A stretch of DNA of 27,500 nt from Stramonita haemastoma (GCA_030674155.1 CM060342.1:12356143-12383642), one strand, 5' to 3'; shown: positions 9,010 to 19,117, counted from the first letter of the stretch. Translations and numbers: made by a program. The notes: generated by a model not told the origin, from the letters alone.

Positions 9010-9435
9010 AGGCCCAAACCACTCATCCCTCCTTTCCTCCATCCCTACCTGCTTTGGTTCTCCAGGAGTCCTCCTCCAGACCGCATCTGAAAGACTAGCA
9101 CCCAGACCACCACTCACGGTCTAAGGGATGGGGGGAAAGTTTCAGGCCCAAACCACTCATCCCTCCTTTCCTCCATCCCTACCTGCTTTGGTTCTCCAGG
9201 AGTCCTCCTCCAGACCGCATCTGAAAGACTAGCACCCAGACCACCACTCACGGTCTAAGGGATGGGGGGAAAGTTTCAGGCCCAAACCACTCATCCCTCC
9301 TTCCTCCATCCTACCTGCTTTGGTTCTCCAGGAGTCCTCCTCCAGACCGCATCTGAAAGACTAGCACCCAGACCACCACCACGGTCTAAGGACGGGGAAA
9401 GTTTCAGCCCAAACCACTCATCCCTCCATCTCTAC
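9010..9435. repeat. ~133-bp array copying the exon h donor junction
   Basis: Three units precede exon h on the plus strand. Each carries ~35 nt equal to the exon h tail, with the donor (plus strand CTACCTGCTTTGG), exon-like ends at 9049, 9183 and 9315, and the true one at 9436. Spacing is 134, 132 and 121 bp. The rest of each unit (GACTAGCACCCAGACCACC and GATGGGGGG) is also found at 8943-9003 and 25790-25850, where it is part of a dispersed SINE. The array therefore fuses a SINE end to an exon junction. A further partial copy of the junction is at 8440-8461. Confidence 0.9.
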
Positions 9436-9546
9436 CTGCTTTGGTTCTCCAGGAGTCCTCCTCCAGACCACGCAGCAGAGAGGCAGCACCACTTCACTCC
9501 GTGAGCACTCAGTTCCGCACACTGCTCGCGAGCATTCGTCTGCAGC
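9436..9546 (-). CDS. GCN1: GCN1 exon h, frame disturbed by small losses
   Basis: GCN1 exon, 111 nt as written. It starts GCT GCA GAC GAA (AADECSRAV, vertebrate AADDCAKAV) after acceptor GTGGCAG. It ends GAGGACTCCTGGAGAACC... (EEDSWRTKA plus G) before donor GTAGAG at 9435. The same family residues appear in between (LSAHGVK, then a LV-LP-LL stretch), but only by moving between frames. Four single-base gaps account for this and bring the length to the expected 115 nt. I read these as consensus errors, since flanking exons are intact, but a real pseudogene copy is not excluded. The exon tail and donor recur four times downstream. Confidence 0.8.
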
Positions 9547-9699
9547 CTGCCACACACGGCACACAACACAACTCTTCTTCAACGATTGACCACACACCAA
9601 CTGTGGCCACACACTTTCTTCTTCAACGATTGGTCACACACGAACCGTTGGTGCACATTGCACAAATCCAACATCACTCAGTATGGCCCAGTCGAGAGT

Positions 9700-10045
9700 G
9701 CTAAAATTTTTAAAAATTCTTTTATATCGAGGATAATGGAATAAGCACTTCATGTGCTTTTTTACATCCAGTCCCTGTGTATATGCATTTTTGTCAATCT
9801 TGTCATCTGTTCCCACCAGCACACGATGGCCTTCTCTTACGAAAAGCGGAACAGGATTTAACGTGTGCGCAAGATGTTCTGTGTGCGTTCGCACACGGGG
9901 CCTCGGTTTATAGTCTCATCCGAAGGACTTTTGGAGAGAGTGGAGTCAGCACTGATGTTAACTCCAGGGTAAAAATCCCCATGAACGAGAATCGACCCGG
10001 GTCACCAAATTGCCAGTTCTGACCACTGGGCTTTCCTGCCCCCCC
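9700..10045 (-). mobile_element. SINE family A, near full length
   Basis: Nearly complete inverted copy, from the tail TATATCGAGGATAATGGAAT to the tRNA-like head around 9985-10040, which ends GGCAGGAAAGCCCAGTGG on the minus strand. It lies in the h/g intron. Confidence 0.88.
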
Positions 10046-10699
10046 CCCAGTTCAATGACTGGCTACAAACTGTTGGTGTTTTTTTTAACAAGCCACCGTG
10101 CACACTACCTGTTTCTGTGTGTTAGGTCCATGGTGTTGTAATCGTTTTGTTAAGAACAACTTGCTTGTTGGGGGATTCTTTTCAAAGCTCAAATTCAAAG
10201 AAGGTGTATACACTTTAATAAATCTGTCTACCCTAAACAATTTCTTTTTAAGTTTTCCCCTTGACACCCCCCCCTCCCCCTTTTTTTTTACCCCTCTAAA
10301 CACCCCAAACAAACCAAAAAAATTATGCCCAGTACTTCCGATAGTTTGTTGACATAAAAACTCTGAAAGTAAAACTACATACTTTTTAAAATTGGAGCTT
10401 GTTTCAGGAGGGGGGGGGGGGGTTGTTTATGATTTCTCTTAATTCACATTATCATCACTTTTTTTCTTGGGGTTTCTTTTTCTATTGACTGATAGCTGGA
10501 GATTAAAAAAAAAAAAAAGGAACCAAAAGCATTGCTTATTCAATGTACAATTTCAAGAAAGAAATAAAAATTGACTTTTGACTCTGACACATTTTAGCAA
10601 CTGAATCAAGATGAGCACAGAAGACTCACTTTAAACCAGAGAGTCAATGAGACACACAACACATCCACGACACCAGATTCGAAAAGGGAGACAACTCAC
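10045..10699. other. Intron sequence without recognised features
   Basis: AT-rich intron with G and A runs (a run of 12-14 G near 10412, A run near 10505). No exon or repeat family is recognised. Confidence 0.6.
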
Positions 10700-10821
10700 C
10701 TCGCGGACATACTGGTTGCCATCACCAAAGCAGAGCAGGAGATGCTGGATAATGTGCACGATGTACGGCTCAAACAGACGACCCAGCATATTGCACAACA
10801 TCTCGAATGCCAGCAATGCTC
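10700..10821 (-). CDS. GCN1: GCN1 exon g, HEAT-repeat segment
   Basis: Internal GCN1 exon of 122 nt. Its first two bases (GA) complete a Gly codon with exon f, followed by 40 codons: ALLAFEMLCNMLGRLFEPYI, then LLLCFGDGNQYVRE. This is nearly identical to vertebrate GCN1 at the same position. The acceptor is CTTACAG|GA, preceded by a TG repeat. The donor is CGCGAG|GTGAGT. It sits between the HEAT block of exon f and the eEF3-like segment. Intact frame. Confidence 0.96.
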
Positions 10822-10954
10822 CTGTAAGACACACACACAAAAACACACTCCACATTATGAGACAATTTCATGGTAAAACGTTTATTCTTTAAGCATGCAA
10901 TTTTCCCTTCTACTATGTATACAATGTTAAACAACATTTGAAAAGACAGACGTA

Positions 10955-11420
10955 TCTCAAAATTGTTATTGTCAAAACTTGTCTGGCCTGTATTGCTGTA
11001 TTGGTCAGAAGCCTGGACATTACAGAAATTGGAAAGAGACAAAATAAATGCAGTTAAAATGTGGTTCTACAGACTGCAACTTTTAAGAGAACAAATGAAA
11101 GCATTCTTAATGAACTCTCAGTTCAAAAACAATTGGTGGCTGAAACTAATTAGCACAGATCGAGATAAGTTGGTCATGCACACAGAAACACATAGACAAG
11201 TCTGATGACGACAGTAGTTCTCCAAGGTAAGGTTGAGGGCAGAAGGAAAAGAGGCAGACCATCAACATCCTACATTGCCAACACCACTGAGATCAGTGGT
11301 CTGGGAGGGCCACAGGAGATTGTGAAACTCAGCACAGAGAGAGAGAGAGAGATGGTGAACCCTGATGGCATTCATTGAAGCTCATACCAACAACAGTGGT
11401 GATGGAGACAGCAAATGCAT
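10955..11420 (+). mobile_element. Non-LTR retrotransposon (LINE) 3' fragment
   Basis: The plus strand at 10963-11100 encodes KLVWPVLLYWSEAWTLQK and KINAVKMWFYR. These match the region after the reverse transcriptase catalytic core in many LINE proteins (LLYG.E.WTL.K, R.NAFEMW.YR.ML). A second frame from 11223 gives GKVEGRRKRGRPSTSYIANT and ISGLGG, the usual C-terminal end (KGRRGRP..SYI..I..W.GL). A frameshift and stops separate the two parts, and the catalytic domain and 5' end are missing. It is a dead fragment in the g/f intron. The clade cannot be set from this much sequence. Confidence 0.82.
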
Positions 11421-11687
11421 GCATGCATGCACGCACGCACACGCACACCAACAAAACACACATCAGAAAATAATTGTCTGTCAAAGGCTTCAGTAGCTAC
11501 GCAAGGCCCAAATGACTCCTCAAAAGAATTTACGTGCAAAGACTTTTTCTTTTTAAAGTCTCTCTCTCTCTCTCTCTTTCTCTCCCTCTCTCTCACACAC
11601 GCACGCACCCACCCACATAAAAACACACACATACCCCCCTCCCCACCCCCAACCCTCCCCCCCACCACCACCACACTCCCCACACAC

Positions 11688-11934
11688 CTTCTCTCTTGCG
11701 GGGGTTCTTCTTGTCCTGGATGGCAGTGGTGAGGTTGTCCATCACCTGCTGTTGCTTGAGGGCCAGGATGCCCATGCCCTTCACCAGCCCTGCCAGGCCG
11801 TAGGCGGCGCCGCGTCGCTCCCCGTAGTTCTCAGACGTCAGCAGCAGCGTCTGCAGCCGCGTCACCAGCTCGGGCGCCCCCTGCTTGACGGACGGCACTA
11901 AGGGGGGCAAGCAGTTGGCCACGGCTTCTTGCAC
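11688..11934 (-). CDS. GCN1: GCN1 exon f, HEAT-repeat segment
   Basis: Internal GCN1 exon of 247 nt, 82 codons plus one base. It encodes VQEAVANCLPPLVPSVK, then ERRGAAYGLAGLVKGMG and LTTAIQDKKNPRKRE. The GAAYGLAGLVKG and AIQDKKN blocks are among the most recognisable stretches of GCN1. The acceptor is CTCTCAG|GTG and the donor is GAAG|GTGTGTGG, whose GT begins a GTGTGTGG stretch. A copy of the acceptor with ~17 nt of exon lies at 12170-12200. Confidence 0.96.
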
Positions 11935-12159
11935 CTGAGAGATTGAGAGTGAAGTGAGAGAGAGTGTAAGTGAGTGACAGGATGAATTTTGTGTGAGAGA
12001 AGAGAAGAGAAAAAAAAGAAGAAAAAAAACAGATGATTTTGTGAGAAGACAAAAAAAAGGGATGATTTTGTTAAGAAAAAAAAAAAAGGACGATTTTGTA
12101 AGAAAAAAAAAAGGGATGATTTTGGTGAATCCACAGCTGTCAGTCCCCACCACACTTTC

Positions 12160-12205
12160 AGTTCTTATTGGCTACAGCTTCTTGAACCTGAGAGAGACAA
12201 TGACA
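12160..12205. repeat. Copy of the exon f acceptor junction
   Basis: GGCTACAGCTTCTTGAACCT at 12170-12189 parallels GGCCACGGCTTCTTGCACCT at 11918-11937, which spans the exon f acceptor. About 17 nt of exon plus CTCTCAG are shared. The upstream context at 12000-12130 (GATGATTTTG with A runs, four loose copies) is also related to 12670-12860. A weaker match to the same exon (CAAGCAGTTGGCCA) lies at 14535-14548. Confidence 0.75.
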
Positions 12206-12229
12206 ATGACAGTGTGTTAGTTTTTTTTC

Positions 12230-12298
12230 CAACCCGTTCACAAACAGAACCTGAGAGAGAGAGAGAGAGGAGGGAGGGAGGAGAGAGAGAGAGGAGGG

Positions 12299-12376
<78 letters not shown>

Positions 12377-12411
12377 GAGGGGAGGGAGGAGAGAGAGAGG
12401 GAGAGAGAGAG

Positions 12412-12445
<34 letters not shown>

Positions 12446-12498
12446 GGAGAGAGAGAGGGAGAGAAGAGAGGAGAGAGAAGAGAGAGAGAGAAGAGAGA

Positions 12499-12529
<31 letters not shown>

Positions 12530-12595
12530 AAGAGAGAGACAGACAGACAGAAGACGAGAAGACAGACAGACAGAGACAGACAGACAGACAGAGAC

Positions 12596-12632
<37 letters not shown>

Positions 12633-12634
12633 GG

Positions 12635-12665
<31 letters not shown>

Positions 12666-12670
12666 GAGAC
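12230..12670. repeat. (GA)n tract with GACA interruptions
   Basis: About 430 bp of purine-rich GA repeat with GACAGACAGA around 12538-12600. The open frames of ~190 codons on both strands are composition artefacts (RERERE and SLSLSL). Confidence 0.95.
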
Positions 12671-12997
12671 AGGGTGAATTTTGTTTAGGTTTTGGGGGGG
12701 GGGGGGGGTGCTTTTTTGTTGTTTTGTTTCCTGTGAGCCACAGAATCAAGGAGACGGATTTTCTTTTATTGCAGAATGATCAATGACGATGAGTGATGAG
12801 TGGCAGGGAGATTTTTGTGAGAAAAAGAAAAAAAAAAAAAAGGGTGGTCTTGTTGAATCTACAGCTGTCAGTCCCCCCCCCCCCCCCACTTTCAGCTCTT
12901 CCTAGCTACTAAATCCATACCAAGGATGATTCCTCATAGCTGCTAATTAATCCATACCATCCCAGCCCAACCCAGATAGGGCCAGCTGGTGCTAATC

Positions 12998-13961
12998 CAG
13001 GGTTCGCGATAACCGGTAATTGTCGGTATTTTACCGATTGTAAACAGGGAATACCGAAAATTTTCGAAGCAGCCGGTACCGCGTACCGGTTCTGTTTGCC
13101 TGTGACCGATTAGATTTCCGTCTCAAAAAATAAAAGTCTGAAGTGACATTTTCTGACAGTCTGTCATGGGCCTGTGCTGTGCTTACCGCACCTACCCCTT
13201 TCCACCCCCTTCCGACGAATATCTTTAGCGCCAGCCTTATTAGCCTAGCACGCAGAACAGCAAGCTTTACTGTGAAAGAATAGAGCTTCGCGCTCTTCTC
13301 GGCAAGACAGCGACTTCCATCACATTGAGTAAATGGGCCTAGATTTATTTAGTCTGTATTCTTTTAATCTTTTATATCGAGGATAATGGAATAAGCACTC
13401 CTGTGCTTTTTCACATCCAGTCCCCGTGTGTATGCAGTTTTGTAAATGTAATCTGTTCCCACCGGCACACGATGGCCTGCTCTTACGAAAAGCGAAAAGC
13501 GAGGGTCTATGACTATGAATTTGCGCGTTGCTTTGAGAGAGATGAGTCGAAAAACCAAATCTAAATTGAACAAAGATCTAGGCCTAGATAAGCGCCAAGC
13601 ATAGAAACAAGAAAGAAGAATATAAGTCACACGAATGATGCCATGCAAAACAACAGACTGACACGGACAGTGGCACAGGCGCTAGAAAAAAAAACCTATT
13701 TCCTTCGTGGCTTCCTGCCCAAGAAGCGAGTGGCAGCAAGCAGCACGGCAGTCAAAGTCTGAGAGATTCGCGTTCAATTTAGATTTAGTTTTGCTGCCGA
13801 ACAATCCCCCCCTCCCCCACCCCCTCACTGATTAGTTTCGTTTTGTTCACAGTACGTACCGGATTTTATTTTCTGGGGACCGATTTTGGGGGAGTTGGTC
13901 AAGATGTCTCTGAAATGGCAACTGGCAGTACCGGTTTTAAAAAATCCTAGCGCGAACCCTG
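12998..13961. mobile_element. Non-autonomous TIR element, hAT-like
   Basis: It starts CAGGGTTCGCG and ends with the exact reverse complement CGCGAACCCTG. It is flanked by TAATC on both sides (12993-12997 and 13962-13966), as a target-site duplication would be. Comparison with uninterrupted copies of repeat E confirms an insertion. The subterminal regions carry many ACCGGTA/TACCGGT motifs. Ends of the type CAGGG fit hAT, although hAT duplications are more often 8 bp than 5, so the class is tentative. No transposase is encoded. A partial SINE A lies inside (13367-13497). Confidence 0.85.
13367..13497 (-). mobile_element. Partial SINE family A nested in the TIR element
   Basis: TATATCGAGGATAATGGAAT to CTTACGAAAAGCG matches the 3' half of family A. 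It is inside the 12998-13961 element, so it either inserted later or was captured. Confidence 0.82.
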
Positions 13962-14139
13962 TAATCATAGCAGGACTGACCACACTTGGACTAGGTATAA
14001 GGAGAGGGCGCGTTAAATATACCACTCTTGAGTGATGTTGGATTTGTGCGCTGTGAATTGTTTTGGGTTTGGGGTTTTGGTTTTTTTTTTTAATGTTTCA
14101 TTTTCTGTGAGCAACAGAATCAAGAGACGGTTTTCTTTT

Positions 14140-14495
14140 ATTGCATGATGATCAATGACGATGAGAATGATGTAATGGTGCTGCTATGGAAGTGCATCTG
14201 CTTTGAAGACTACTTGACAGGGTTGTGCTCTATGCTTACTATCATAATATATCCTGGGTGTCAAATGGGCCTGAGAGACACCTGCAGTGTTGGTCAGGTA
14301 ACTGAAGCAACAGTCTCAAATTCGCATCCATAAAGAGGATTAAACTCGACCGTTTAGTCTTCCCAACGATCCCACAGCACACTCACTCTGGGTAGGAGCC
14401 GGCCACAGCCCCCCCCCCAAATCCCTATGACTTATGGAATTCAAACCCACAATCTTCCTGTCCATAACCTGAGATGCTAAACACTGCATCAAGGT
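14140..14495 (-). mobile_element. SINE family F, inverted copy
   Basis: On the minus strand the head is GATGCAGTGTTTAGCATCTC, with GGGTTTGAATTCC as box B. The body has CAGAGTGAGTGTGCTGTGGG, matching the copy at 6205-6535. Confidence 0.78.
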
Positions 14496-15640
14496 GATTG
14501 GTATAGTGAATCCTTTTTTTTGTATGACAGTCTACAAGCAGTTGGCCAGTCTCTAATAGCTGAGAGTGACAAGACGATTTTGTAAATCATTTTTTGTATG
14601 TGACGACCTAAAAGACCACTCATGGCAGCATTAGACTGTTTTATTCAACATTACTACAATTCTAAAACTTCACTTCCCTTGTAATCTAAAAACAAGACCT
14701 GCTTCAATGCTACCACACGATAAAACATTTCACATGAAACTTTTCCATTGTATCTTTAATCGTACACAATAACATCAATTTTTATAAATGACAAAAAGCA
14801 TTTAGCTGTACTCCTTTCTGCAGGCTAAAAGCACATCCCAAATCATCATGTATATTTGTTGTGTGTGTGCACACATATATGTGTGTGTGTGTGCATGCTG
14901 TGAGTGTGTACACAAGTGTACCATGTAAGTGAGACAGTGTAGATGTGCACATGCCTTTGTGAATCTACATATGTACTAGTACTTATTGCTAAGTTCATAT
15001 ACCTGCATCATGTGTACATACATGGATACACATACACATACACATGTTTACCACATACGCACACACACACACAAAGAGACAAAATTCTGCTTAATGCTAG
15101 ACACTATAGCAGCTTTCTTTACAGATTTCAAACCTTAACAGGTTTTTCTTTATCAAATAGATATATCGTAACCACTGTACCACAAACAGTGTTAATTTTG
15201 ACCCCAGTGTGAGCTGGCTGCCACATCAACAAAATAGTCTTCAACAATGTAATAAACCACTAAAATTGGTGTTTGGTATTTGTGCACACAATTTCTGTTA
15301 CATGGTTGGATAAAGAATAGTGCTATCTCAATTCTGTCAACAGACTTTTACCCTTTTCTGATTTTTGTAATTTTTCCAATTTTTTTTTGCTAGTGTTACA
15401 AGGTGTGCAAGAGCAGGACAAAACTGAGAAAAAGGAAAAAAAAAAGAAGAAGATAAATACACACAGTTGGGGTTGACGGCCTTTTTTCCAAGGGTTATTA
15501 CACGTCTTACACACACACACACATACAAAATTGTACACAAGATAAAAGACATACTAAGACTCCAAATCCATCCGAAAGAAACAAATTGTAGAGAGAGAGA
15601 AAAAAAAAAAATCTTTATTTTAATCATAGTTACTATCATG
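14495..15640. other. Intron sequence, mostly unique, with CA microsatellites
   Basis: No exon is seen. TG/CA dinucleotide runs are at 14860-14900 and 15055-15075. A fragment at 14535-14585 resembles the exon f start and its intron. A-rich and T-rich stretches fill the remainder. Confidence 0.6.
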
Positions 15641-15922
15641 TCTGGCCTTAACTATTACCACCCCCCCTCCTCCTCCCCCCTCCCCCACACACACACCACC
15701 ACCACCACCACCACCACCCTCTCCCATAACCATCCCCTTCCCCATTTACCTCCTGAGATGGTGTGGAGAGAGCGGAGATGAGCTGGCCTTAACTATTACC
15801 ACCCCCCCTCCTCCTCCCACACACCACCACCACCACCACCACCCACCACCACCACCACCACCACCACCACCCCCCTCTCCTAAACCCACCCCACCCACCC
15901 CCTTCTATCAAATCGACATTAC
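15640..15922. repeat. Tandem copy of the exon e donor junction
   Basis: The last 37 nt of exon e plus donor are repeated once at 15750-15786. The flanking GGCCTTAACTATTACC and (CAC)n/(CT)-rich block appears twice (15645 and 15784). The copied exon part differs from the true one at two sites, both silent (ACG to ACA, CCG to CCA), and both look like CpG transitions. The copied donor is GAG|GTAAAT. Confidence 0.88.
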
Positions 15923-16117
15923 CTCCTGAGACGGCGTGGAGAGAGCGGAGATGAGCTGGGCCATGATGGGTTTGACCCTGGGGTTGTCGGAGTCGAGGTG
16001 GCGGGCGAGGTTGCCCATGAGGATGACGATGCTCTGCCGCACCGTGTCGTTGCTGGCCGTGTCGGGGGCCGTGGCCAAAAAGTTCTCAAACACTGGCAAC
16101 AGCAGCTCCACGTTCTC
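15923..16117 (-). CDS. GCN1: GCN1 exon e, HEAT-repeat segment
   Basis: Internal GCN1 exon of 195 nt, 65 codons, phase 0 at both ends. It encodes ENVELLLPVFENFLA, VRQSIVILMGNLARHLD and LISALSTPSQE, close to vertebrate LLPVFEEFL...VRQSVVVLMGSLAKHLD...LIAALSTPSQ. The acceptor tract is a run of 13 C followed by TTTAG (plus strand 16118-16135). The donor is GAG|GTAATG. Both boundaries have copies in the flanking introns: the donor with 37 nt of exon at 15750-15786, and the acceptor with the first ~18 nt of exon near 16316-16335 and 18871-18890. Confidence 0.95.
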
Positions 16118-17620
16118 CTAAAGGGGGGGGGGGGGAGCAAACAAAAGCTTCGGTTTGAAACGTTAACCCTCTTGCATATACACAATATGCTTGCTCGGCT
16201 TTTCCTCCTTCTAAAGTAAATACCAGGAGCCATAATTACTTCCAGACTCTCAGCAGGGTTTCTACCTCTAGCCTGATAGAGCTTTGGCATGTGGTAGCAA
16301 TGAGTGAAGAGCAGACCCACGTTCTCCTGGTAGGGGAGGGATGGAGCAAACAAAAGCTTTGGTTTGAAACGTTAACCCTCTTGCATTTATTCATTTATTT
16401 ATTTATTTATGCTTTTATATCAAGAATAATGGGATAAGCACTCGTGTGCTTTTGTTCAGCCAGTAGCTTTGGTTTGAAACGTTAACCCTCTTGCATTTAT
16501 TTATTTATTCTTTTATATCGAGGATAATGAGATAAGCACTCGTGTGCTTTTGTTCAGCCAGTAGCTTTGGTTTGAAACGTTAACAATCTTGCATTTATTT
16601 ATTTATTCTTTTATATCGAGGATAATGGGATAAGCACTCGTTTGGGGGGGGGGGGGGGGGGAAAAAGCTTTGGTTTGAAAACGTTAACCCTCTTGCATTT
16701 ATTCATTTATTTGTATCAAGGACAATGGGATAAGCACTCGTGGGGGGGGGGGGGGAGCAAACAAGTTTTGGTTTGAAACGTTAACCCTCTTGCATTTATT
16801 TGTTTCAACCCTCTTGCATTTATTTATCTATTTATTTATTCTTTTATATCGAGGATAATGGGATAAGCACTCGTAGGGGGTGGGGGGGTGTGGGGGTGGG
16901 GGGGGGGGGGGGGGGAGAGGAGCCAACAAGTTTTGGTTCGAAATGTTGACCCTCTTGCATTTATTTGTTCTTTTATATCGAGGATAATGGGATAAGCACT
17001 CGTGGAGGGGGAAGCAAACAAGCTTTGGTTTGAAACATTAACCCTCTTGCGTTTATTTATTTGTTCTTTTATATCGAGGATAATGGGATAAGCACTCGTG
17101 GAGGGGGAAGCAAACAAGCTTTGGTTTGAAACATTAACCCCTCTTGCGTTTATTTATTTATTTATTTGTTCTTTTATATCGAGGATAATGGGATAAGCAC
17201 TCGTGGAGGGGGAAGCAAAACAAGCTTTGGTTTGAAACATTAACCCTCTTGCGTTTATTTATTTATTTATTTGTTCTTTTATATCGAGGATAATGGGATA
17301 AGCACTCGTGGAGGGGGAAGCAAACAAGCTTTGGTTTGAAACATTAACCCTCTTGCGTTTATTTATTTATTTATTTGTTGTTTTATATCGAGGATAATGG
17401 GATAAGCACTCGTTGGGGGGGGAGCAAACAAGTTTTGGTTTGAAACGTTAACCCTCTTGCGTTTATTTATTTATTTATTTGTTGTTTTATATCGAGGATA
17501 ATGGGATAAGCACTCGTTGGGGGGGGGAGCAAACAAGTTTTGGTTTGAAACGTTAACCCTCTTGCATTTATTCATTTATTTATTCTTTTATATTGAGGAT
17601 AATGGGATAAGCACTCGTGC

Positions 17621-17651
<31 letters not shown>

Positions 17652-17738
17652 AACAAGTTTTGGTTTGAAACATTAACCCTCTTGCATTTATTCATTTATT
17701 TATTCTTTTATATCGAGGATAATGGGATAAGCACTTGT

Positions 17739-17770
<32 letters not shown>

Positions 17771-18410
17771 GCAAACAAGTTTTGGTTTGAAACATTAACC
17801 CTCTTGCATTTATTCATTTATTTATTTATTCTTTTATATCGAGGATAATGGGATAAGCACTTGTGGGGGGGGGGGGGGGGGGGAGCAAACAAGTTTTGGT
17901 TTGAAACATTATACCCTCTTGCATTTATTCATTTATATCGAGGATAATGGGATAAGCACTCGTGGGGGTAGGGGGGGAGCAAACAAGTTTTGGTTTGAAA
18001 CGTTAACCCTCTTGCGTTTATTCATTTATTTGTTCTTTTATATCGCGGATAATGGGATAAGCACTCATGGAGGGGGGGGGAGCAAACAAGTTTTGGTTTG
18101 AAACATTAACCTCTTGCATTAATTTATTTATTTATTTGTTTATATCGAGGAGACTGGGATAAGCACTCATGGGGGGGGGGGGAGGAAGCAAACAAGCTTT
18201 GGTTTGAAACGTTAACCCTCTTGCATTTATTTATTCTTTTATATCGAGGACAATGGGATAAGCACTCGTGGTGGGGGGGGGGGGATCAAACAAAGCTTTG
18301 GTTTGAAACGTTAACGCTCTTGCATTTATTTATTCATTTATAAGCACTCGTGGGGGGGAGCAAACAAGTTTTGGTTTGAAACATTAACCCTCTTGCGTTT
18401 ATTTCTTTAT
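16118..18410. repeat. ~100-bp G-rich array in the intron upstream of exon e
   Basis: About 20 units run up to the exon e acceptor. Each has four parts: an AT-rich segment (ATTTATTTATT), a SINE tail segment (ATATCGAGGATAATGGGA, then TAAGCACTCG), a G run of 7 to 31, and GCAAACAAGTTTTGG plus TTTGAAACGTTAACCCTC. On the minus strand the G run becomes the C tract that serves exon e as its polypyrimidine tract. The G runs at 17621-17649 (29) and 17739-17769 (31) are the longest in this array. A complete SINE at 18410-18680 closes the array, and it is the likely source of the ATATCGAGG part. Confidence 0.93.
16200..16345. repeat. Segment with copied exon e acceptor, related to 18690-19100
   Basis: This stretch (CTCCTTCTAAAGTAAATACC through CCAGACTCTCAGCAGGG to GTTCTCCTGG) recurs at about 18755-18900 and 19010-19095. 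On the minus strand the segments here and near 18880 end with AG|GAGAACGT, the first bases of exon e after an acceptor. So acceptor plus ~18 nt of exon were duplicated inside a unit of roughly 150-200 bp. Confidence 0.85.
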
Positions 18411-18680
18411 TTGTTCTTTTTATATCAAGGATAATGGAATAAGCACTCGTGTGCTTTTTTTTTTCCAGCCAGCCCCGTGTGTATGCGGTTTTGTAAATAT
18501 TGTCATCTGTTCCCACCGGCACACAATGGCCTACTACTCTTACGAAAAGCGGAACAGGATTTAACGTTGTGCGCAAGATGTTCTGCGTGTGTGTTTGCAC
18601 ATGGGGCCTCGGTTTACAGTCTCATCCGAAAGACTTTTGGGGAGAGTGGAGTCAGCACTGATGTTAACTCCAGGGTTCGG
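18410..18680 (-). mobile_element. SINE family A, bordering the G-rich array
   Basis: An almost complete body, from TATATCAAGGATAATGGAAT to GATGTTAACTCCAGGG, lacking the tRNA head. Its 3' end is the same sequence that recurs in each unit of the 16118-18410 array. Confidence 0.88.
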
Positions 18681-18689
18681 ATTCTCTGA

Positions 18690-19115
18690 ACACAAACTGC
18701 CCTTAGATTTTGCATTCCATCACGAAATCAGGTCAGACACACATGCTTGCTCGCCTTTTCTTCCTTCTGAGTAATACCAGCAGCTATAATTACTTCCAGA
18801 CTCTCAGCTTGGTTTCTACCTCTAGCCTGATAGAGCTTTGGCATGTGGTAGCAATCAGTGAAGTGCAGACCAACGTTCTCCTAGAGGAGCACACAAGCTT
18901 TGGTTTGAAACGTTAACCCTCTTGCATTCAGATTCTCTGAACACAAACTGCCCTAGATTTTGTATTCCATCGCGAAATCAGGTCAGGTACACAATATGCT
19001 TGCTCGGCTTTTTCTCCTTCTAAAGTAAATACCAGCAGCCATAATTACTTCCAGACTCTCAGCAGGGTTTCTACCTCTAGCTTGATAGAGCTTTTTTTTT
19101 TTTTTTTTTTTTTTT
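18690..19115. repeat. Duplicated intron segments with exon e acceptor remnant
   Basis: There are two further partial copies of the 16200-16345 segment, starting with GATTCTCTGAACACAAACTG at 18678 and 18930. The first retains the AG|GAGAACGT junction near 18880. The second is cut off by a run of about 27 T at 19091-19117. Confidence 0.82.
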
Positions 19116-19117
19116 TA

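Larger units (their letters stand above)
12862..14035 (+). repeat. Dispersed repeat E split by an insertion
   Basis: The left part (ACAGCTGTCAGTCCCC to CCAGCTGGTGC) and right part (ATAGCAGGACTGACCACACT onward) match the continuous copies at 3171-3345 and 25265-25470. The 964-bp element at 12998-13961 lies between them. Confidence 0.8.

Noticed and set aside
12165..12786. Long RERERE / SLSLSL open frames
   Set aside because: Pure (GA)n microsatellite composition; no splice sites or family match.
14145..14333. Open frame with acidic start as a small gene or exon
   Set aside because: Falls within an inverted SINE F copy.
16836..17117. Repeated open frame with YPIILDIKEQ motif
   Set aside because: Product of the G-rich ~100-bp array; the motif is translated SINE tail.
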